Part shown: positions 12,545 to 16,115 of the stretch, in pieces
Layout of the letters: every line of letters starts with the position of its first letter
How positions within the stretch are numbered: the first letter of the stretch is position 1
Source of the DNA: JBAYJM01 sp964350585
GTDB taxonomy: Bacteria; Patescibacteriota; Patescibacteriia; 2-01-FULL-39-33
Direction: 5' to 3'
Length of the DNA stretch: 16,115 nucleotides
NCBI GenBank assembly: GCA_964350585.1
Contig: CAYGKC010000023.1
Coordinates: 1 to 16,115 of the forward strand
The notes under the pieces: generated by a model
Told to the model about the DNA's origin: nothing
The model's database searches: none
Seen by the model: the letters and a program-made list of their open reading frames with translations, nothing else
Program-made: the position numbers and the translations under genes

Positions 12545-15454
12545 ATGCCAAAAACTAAACTAAAATTAGCAGTCATTGATTCTAACGCGCTCATACATCG
12601 CGCCTTTCATGCAATTCCACCACTGACAAATAAAGATGGTATTGTGACAAATGCGGCTTACGGATTCACCATGATTTTGCTTAAAACGATCAAAGACTTA
12701 AAGCCTGATTATATTGCGGCTTGCTTTGACCACAAAGAAAAAACGTTCCGCCACAAAGAATTTGAAGCATACAAGGCGCACAGAGTAAAAGCGCCCGATG
12801 AGCTTTACCAGCAAATCCCTTTAGTTAAAGAAATTCTTACCGCCTTTAGCATTTCCTGTTTTGAAAAACCCGGTTTTGAAGCTGATGATTTAATTGGAAC
12901 CATTTGCCATTTAAAAACTGTTGATCGTCCTGACATTGAAACAATTATTGTTACCGGCGATCAAGATGCCTATCAGCTAATTGATGACAACACCAAGGTT
13001 TTGGCTCCGCATAAAGGATTAAGTGAAACTATAATTTATGATGAAAAGGGCATTCAAGAAAAATTTGACGGCTTAAAGCCCAATCAGCTCATAGACTATA
13101 AGGCGCTCCGAGGTGATGTTTCTGATAATATTCCCGGCGTTCGAGGCATTGGCGAAAAAGGAGCTATAGGATTACTCAACGAATTCGGAACTTTAGAAAA
13201 TATCTATAAAAATATTGAATCTCTTAAAATTAAAGACCGAACTAGGGGTTTGCTTAAAGTAGATAAAGAAAACGCTTTTATTTCTAAGCGACTGGCTACC
13301 ATTATTCTAGATGTGCCAATAGATTTCAAACTTGAAGATGTAAAATTCGGCAGTTTTGATCTGCAAAAAGTAATTGATGTATTTCAAAAATATGAATTTA
13401 AAAGATTGCTCTCTTCTTTAGCTGGCTTAAATTATGGAAAAGTTCAAATTAAAGGGGCTCAATCATCACTTTTTGAAAAAACTGCTACTGATGAAAAAGA
13501 ACCAGAAGAAATACAAACAGGTCCGATTAAAAAAAGAGATGAACAGTATGTACTTATCAATAAAGAGGATGCCTTCCAGAAATTTCTTAAAGAATTGCTT
13601 CGACAAGAAGAATTTTGTTTTGATACCGAAACTTCCGGGCTTGATCCGTTTTCTAGCGATTTAGTGGGGGTAAGTTTCTGCTGGAAAAAAGATCTTGCGT
13701 ATTATTTGGTCAAAGAAATTTTAGTTAAACACAAAAAAGAACTGTCAGCAGTTTTTTCAGATGAAAAAATTAAAAAAATTGGTCATAATTTAAAGTTTGA
13801 TATAGAAGTTTTAAACGAATTTTTTAATCTTCCCCTCCTCTCCAAGGAGGGGCCAGGGGAGGTTTTGAAATACGGAAAGCAGAAAGAGATTTCCCAAACC
13901 CCTCCTAGCCTCCCCTTTGAAAGGGGAGGAAAAGTTAACGGAATTTATTTTGATACCATGGTCGCCTCCTATATCTTAAACCCGGGCCACCGACAGCACA
14001 GCTTAGACACTCTTGCATTTGTTGAACTCGGCTATCAGATGCAACCCATTGAAGAGTTAATTGGCAAAGGAAAAGCACAAATTTGCTTAAATGATGTTGA
14101 TTGCAACAAAGTCTGTTGGTATTCCTGCGAAGATGCGGATATTTCCTGGCAATTGTATTTGAAATTTTCCAAAGAATTAGAAAAAGAAAATATGATGGGC
14201 TTGTTCACTAATCTTGAAATTCCTCTAATTGCGACGCTGGCCCAAATAGAAAAAAACGGCGTAAAAATAGATGGAGAATTCCTGTCAAAAATCAGCAAAA
14301 AATACAACGTTAAAATTAAAAAAATTGAAAAAGAGGTCTATGAGCTAGTAGGCGAAGAATTTAACTTGGCATCTCCATTGCAATTAAAAAATATATTATT
14401 TACCAAGCTTGGCATTGACGGCAAAGGAATGTTAAAAACAAAAACCGGCATCTCAACCGGCGCAGCAGAATTGGAAAAATTATTAGTTTGGCTAAAGGAA
14501 AAAGAAGGCAATAAAAAAGAAATTAGAATAATTGATTTGATTTTACAATTTAGAGAAATATCAAAACTTAAAAATACTTATTTAGACGCGCTTCCAAAAT
14601 TAATCAATAAAAAAGACGGCCGAGTCCACACCAGCTTTAATCAAACCGTAACTGCAACAGGACGACTCTCGTCTTCAGATCCAAACTTGCAAAATATTCC
14701 CATCCGCACAGAAGAAGGGCGCTTAATTAGACAGGCGTTCATTGCAGAAAAAGGATTCAAAATATTAAAAGCCGATTATTCCCAAATTGAACTTAGAATA
14801 GTCGCCTCCCTGGCTGATGATAAAGATATGTTGAAAATTTTTAAATCAGGCGGAGACATACACACAACAACAGCCGCTTTCATAAATGATGTCGAAGAGT
14901 CTGAAGTAACCAAGGAAATGCGAAGACAAGCAAAAGAAGTTAACTTTGGAGTGCTTTACGGCATGGGCGCATGGGGATTGGCGCAAAGAACCGGCATTTC
15001 CAATAGCAGGGCCCAAGAATTTATTACAAAATACTTTTTAAAATATAAAGGAGTAAAAAAATATATAGCGGAAATTTTGGAAATGGCTCAAGAAAAAGGC
15101 TATGTTGAAACTCTCTATGGCAGAAGAAGATATATTCCGGAAATAAGCTCAGGCATTCAACAAGTTCGCTCTGCAGCGGAGCGCACGGCAATAAATATGC
15201 CGGTACAAGGCACTGCCGCTGATTTAATTAAATTGGCAATGGTTGAAATTCAAAAAAAACTTTATGATGTTTCACCAAAAACAGAAATGATTTTACAGGT
15301 ACATGACGAATTGGTTTTTGAAGTACCCGAAAAAGACACAAAAAAAGTTGCTGAATTCGTCAGCGAAACAATGTGTTCAGTAATGAACCTCCGCGCGCCA
15401 ATTGAAGTCGAAGTAAGCGTAGGCGATAACTGGGGCGAGACTGAGAAAATTTAA
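12545..15454 (+). CDS. polA: DNA polymerase I, full-length, with a repeat-encoded insertion
   Basis: PolA fills gaps and removes RNA primers during replication and repair. Residues 1-~300 are the 5'-3' exonuclease: D12, FDHKEKTFR (61-69), EADDLIG (112-118), TGDQDAY (137-143), and the DVSDNIPGVRGIGEKGA H3TH region (191-207). Residues ~335-545 are the 3'-5' exonuclease with intact DEDDy residues: D360/E362, N415/D419, D470, Y526/D530. So proofreading should work, unlike in many polA where it has decayed. The polymerase has motif A DYSQIELR (744-751), motif B R793-K797-F801-Y805, and motif C HDE (920-922). Residues 430-462 are an extra segment absent at this place in E. coli PolI, encoded by two inverted copies of the GC-rich repeat and inserted in frame between the second exonuclease motif and FDTM. 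No Shine-Dalgarno precedes the ATG. Confidence 0.97.
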   Translation: MPKTKLKLAVIDSNALIHRAFHAIPPLTNKDGIVTNAAYGFTMILLKTIKDLKPDYIAACFDHKEKTFRHKEFEAYKAHRVKAPDELYQQIPLVKEILTAFSISCFEKPGFEADDLIGTICHLKTVDRPDIETIIVTGDQDAYQLIDDNTKVLAPHKGLSETIIYDEKGIQEKFDGLKPNQLIDYKALRGDVSDNIPGVRGIGEKGAIGLLNEFGTLENIYKNIESLKIKDRTRGLLKVDKENAFISKRLATIILDVPIDFKLEDVKFGSFDLQKVIDVFQKYEFKRLLSSLAGLNYGKVQIKGAQSSLFEKTATDEKEPEEIQTGPIKKRDEQYVLINKEDAFQKFLKELLRQEEFCFDTETSGLDPFSSDLVGVSFCWKKDLAYYLVKEILVKHKKELSAVFSDEKIKKIGHNLKFDIEVLNEFFNLPLLSKEGPGEVLKYGKQKEISQTPPSLPFERGGKVNGIYFDTMVASYILNPGHRQHSLDTLAFVELGYQMQPIEELIGKGKAQICLNDVDCNKVCWYSCEDADISWQLYLKFSKELEKENMMGLFTNLEIPLIATLAQIEKNGVKIDGEFLSKISKKYNVKIKKIEKEVYELVGEEFNLASPLQLKNILFTKLGIDGKGMLKTKTGISTGAAELEKLLVWLKEKEGNKKEIRIIDLILQFREISKLKNTYLDALPKLINKKDGRVHTSFNQTVTATGRLSSSDPNLQNIPIRTEEGRLIRQAFIAEKGFKILKADYSQIELRIVASLADDKDMLKIFKSGGDIHTTTAAFINDVEESEVTKEMRRQAKEVNFGVLYGMGAWGLAQRTGISNSRAQEFITKYFLKYKGVKKYIAEILEMAQEKGYVETLYGRRRYIPEISSGIQQVRSAAERTAINMPVQGTAADLIKLAMVEIQKKLYDVSPKTEMILQVHDELVFEVPEKDTKKVAEFVSETMCSVMNLRAPIEVEVSVGDNWGETEKI
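13832..13866 (+). repeat. Three-arm repeat unit C (left unit in polA)
   Basis: Pyrimidine arm CCCCTCCT, complementary purine arm AGGAGGGG, spacer CCA, then GGGGAGGTTTT. The G-run of the last arm is the mirror image of GGAGGGG in the first purine arm. Confidence 0.75.
13896..13930 (-). repeat. Three-arm repeat unit D (right unit in polA)
   Basis: On the minus strand: CCTCCCCTT, loop TCA, AAGGGGAGG, spacer CTA, GGAGGGGTTT. The final arm again mirrors the first purine arm, with the A at the opposite register from unit C. Confidence 0.75.
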
Positions 15455-15494
15455 AGTATAATTTTGAAGTCGAAATAAGTGTAGCTGATAACTG
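15402..15494 (+). repeat. Degenerate tandem copy of the polA 3' end
   Basis: Bases 15402-15432, coding for part of the last residues of PolA, recur at 15464-15494 with 27 of 31 positions identical, 62 nt downstream and beyond the polA stop. The second copy would read FEVEISVADN then a stop in its own frame. It is a non-coding remnant lying between polA and the repeat-flanked DUF559 gene. Confidence 0.7.
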
Positions 15495-15514
15495 AGAACT
15501 TAAATAAATTTTTT

Positions 15515-15557
15515 CTGCCCTCCCCTTACGAAGGGGAGGGTTGGGAGGGGTTAAAAA
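15515..15557 (+). repeat. Three-arm repeat unit A, upstream of DUF559
   Basis: CCCTCCCCTT (15518-15527), loop ACG, AAGGGGAGGG (15531-15540), spacer TT, GGGAGGGGTT (15543-15552), then AAAAA. The 43 bases recur without any difference at 16064-16106. The last purine arm sits where a Shine-Dalgarno for the DUF559 gene should be. Confidence 0.85.
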
Positions 15558-15928
15558 TGACACAAATCTTTAACAAAAAGGAGTTTACTAATTTAAGAAA
15601 AAAGCTAAGAAACAGCCAAACTTCATCGGAGAAAATATTGTGGCAGAAGCTCAAGGGTAAACAGATACATGGTTTAAAATTCCGTAGGCAATATAGCATC
15701 GATAAGTATATAGTGGATTTCTATTGCCCGGAAATAAATTTGGCTATAGAAATAGACGGGTGCTCACACACAATAAACGAAATCGCCGAAACAAAAGACA
15801 AGCAAAGGCAGAACTGTATTGAGAAGCTGGGCATTAAATTTTTAAGATTCTCAAGCACGGATATTTATGATAATCTTGATGAAGTTATAAATGTTATCTA
15901 TATTGAATCATACAAACTTAAGACTTAA
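15557..15928 (+). CDS. DUF559 domain protein (Vsr-like PD-(D/E)XK nuclease fold)
   Basis: A 123-aa protein matching stand-alone DUF559 proteins in length and motifs: SSEKILWQKLK (23-33), KFRRQYSIDKYIVDFYCPE (41-59), AIEIDG (63-68) and H71, then DKQR (81-84) and LGIKFLRFSS (91-100). D54, E65 and D67 would be the catalytic D...E-x-D of the restriction-endonuclease/Vsr fold, so the protein looks intact. DUF559 has no settled function; a DNA nicking or cleaving activity is inferred from the fold. Its ATG follows repeat unit A directly, so the repeat's GGGAGGGG acts as the ribosome-binding site. An inverted unit follows 15 nt after the stop. This enclosure suggests the protein and repeat belong together, as REP sequences do with RAYT. 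Confidence 0.9.
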   Translation: MTQIFNKKEFTNLRKKLRNSQTSSEKILWQKLKGKQIHGLKFRRQYSIDKYIVDFYCPEINLAIEIDGCSHTINEIAETKDKQRQNCIEKLGIKFLRFSSTDIYDNLDEVINVIYIESYKLKT

Positions 15929-15943
15929 TAATACCTTCAACTA

Positions 15944-15976
15944 CCTCCCCCAACCCCCTCCTTCGAAAGGAGGGGG
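15944..15976 (-). repeat. Three-arm repeat unit B, downstream of DUF559
   Basis: On the minus strand: CCCCCTCCTT, loop TCG, AAGGAGGGGG, spacer TT, GGGGGAGG. It has the same 10-bp stem, 3-nt loop ending in CG and TT spacer as unit A but a shifted A position, matched in both purine arms. It is inverted relative to unit A. The remaining intergenic DNA to 16063 shows nothing recognisable. Confidence 0.85.
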
Positions 15977-16063
15977 CAAATACAAATAAATTACGCCATC
16001 GCAAATGGATAGGAAACTGTCTAAATTAAACACCAGTTAAATAAAAATCAATTCACCTATTTC

Positions 16064-16106
16064 CTGCCCTCCCCTTACGAAGGGGAGGGTTGGGAGGGGT
16101 TAAAAA
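16064..16106 (+). repeat. Three-arm repeat unit A', identical to unit A
   Basis: All 43 bases match 15515-15557. By analogy with unit A it may open another element or gene; an ATG follows at 16112, but too little sequence remains to call a gene. Confidence 0.85.
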
Positions 16107-16115
16107 CATATATGA

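Larger units (their letters stand above)
13832..13930. mobile_element. In-frame paired-repeat insertion inside polA (MITE-like)
   Basis: This segment of 99 nt (33 codons) contains two repeat units in inverted orientation. The left unit (from 13832) is CCCCTCCT-loop-AGGAGGGG, then CCA, then GGGGAGG. The right unit, read on the minus strand, is CCTCCCCTT-loop-AAGGGGAGG (13909-13929), then CTA, then GGAGGGG. They are separated by ~30 nt of unrelated sequence. Removing it leaves FFNL joined to KVNGIYFDTM, which gives nearly the same spacing to the conserved FDTM as in E. coli PolI. The frame stays open with no stop. The boundaries are inferred from that comparison and could be off by a few bases. 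Confidence 0.7.
15515..15980. mobile_element. Candidate element: DUF559 gene between inverted repeat units
   Basis: Unit A (15515-15557) points rightward into the DUF559 gene and unit B (15944-15976) is its inverted counterpart just after the gene, so the gene is enclosed by inverted hairpin-plus-tail units like those paired inside polA. The whole is about 460 bp. No target-site duplication was established and no transposase is present; mobility is inferred from repetition and architecture only. Confidence 0.45.

Noticed and set aside
13824..13938. TTAA direct repeats flanking the polA insertion as a target-site duplication
   Set aside because: TTAA occurs by chance often in this AT-rich gene, and removing 111 nt between them leaves fewer residues before FDTM than the 99-nt junction; the evidence is too weak.
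15360..15563. A minus-strand open frame with a PPNPPLRKG-type peptide
   Set aside because: It lies across the polA end and repeat unit A; the peptide is just the translation of the repeat, and there is no start signal or family similarity.
13828..16106. CRISPR array formed by the repeats
   Set aside because: There are only five units, in mixed orientation, with irregular spacing, a gene between two of them and no cas genes.
16107..16115. Start of a further gene at the ATG at 16112
   Set aside because: Fewer than two codons are visible, so nothing can be supported.

Overview
The window looks like chromosomal DNA from a low-GC bacterium of the Candidate Phyla Radiation (Patescibacteria, perhaps Parcubacteria-like). 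This is inferred from the AT-rich coding style, the 16S 5' end, shortened housekeeping proteins (SMC, TrmD), a TrmB-type regulator, and small GC-rich palindromes between genes. The genetic code appears standard: TGA ends smc, and TAG and TAA are also used as stops. No search could be run, so the taxonomic placement is tentative.

Layout. The left edge holds the first ~60 nt of a 16S rRNA gene on the minus strand, with a ~400-nt leader and a near-consensus promoter. Next, on the minus strand, come a predicted HEXXH metallopeptidase, trmD and an unknown gene; divergent from these is a small membrane protein. khpA and rpsP (minus) follow, each with its own promoter, and rpsP has a very clean terminator. 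This is a broken-up version of the usual rpsP-khpA-rimM-trmD-rplS cluster; rimM and rplS are not seen. From about 4.4 to 6.6 kb is an accessory stretch: an unknown 149-aa gene, a TrmB-like regulator, and two small unknown genes with strong promoter, Shine-Dalgarno and terminator signals. From 6.6 to 11.1 kb is an smc operon whose stop overlaps the first of two tandem HD-domain paralogues. Next is a double-domain metallophosphoesterase with a degenerate second half, and divergent from it a full-length DNA polymerase I.

The most interesting part is the right third. A polypurine/polypyrimidine repeat occurs as five visible units. Two units in inverted orientation sit inside polA as an in-frame insertion of about 99 nt. 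Two more, also inverted, flank a small DUF559 (Vsr-like PD-(D/E)XK) nuclease gene just downstream of polA. A fifth unit, identical over 43 bp to the one before DUF559, lies at the window end. Each unit has three arms: a pyrimidine arm, a complementary purine arm, and a second purine arm that is the mirror image of the first. When the single A in the G-run shifts between units, both purine arms shift together. This covariation suggests a structure involving three strands (intramolecular purine-motif triplex) or four G-runs (G-quadruplex). The arrangement resembles a REP/RAYT system or a MITE with its parent: a DUF559-bearing element as candidate autonomous form, and the polA insertion as an internally deleted form tolerated in a protein. 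This is a hypothesis from pattern reading, not a demonstrated mobile system.
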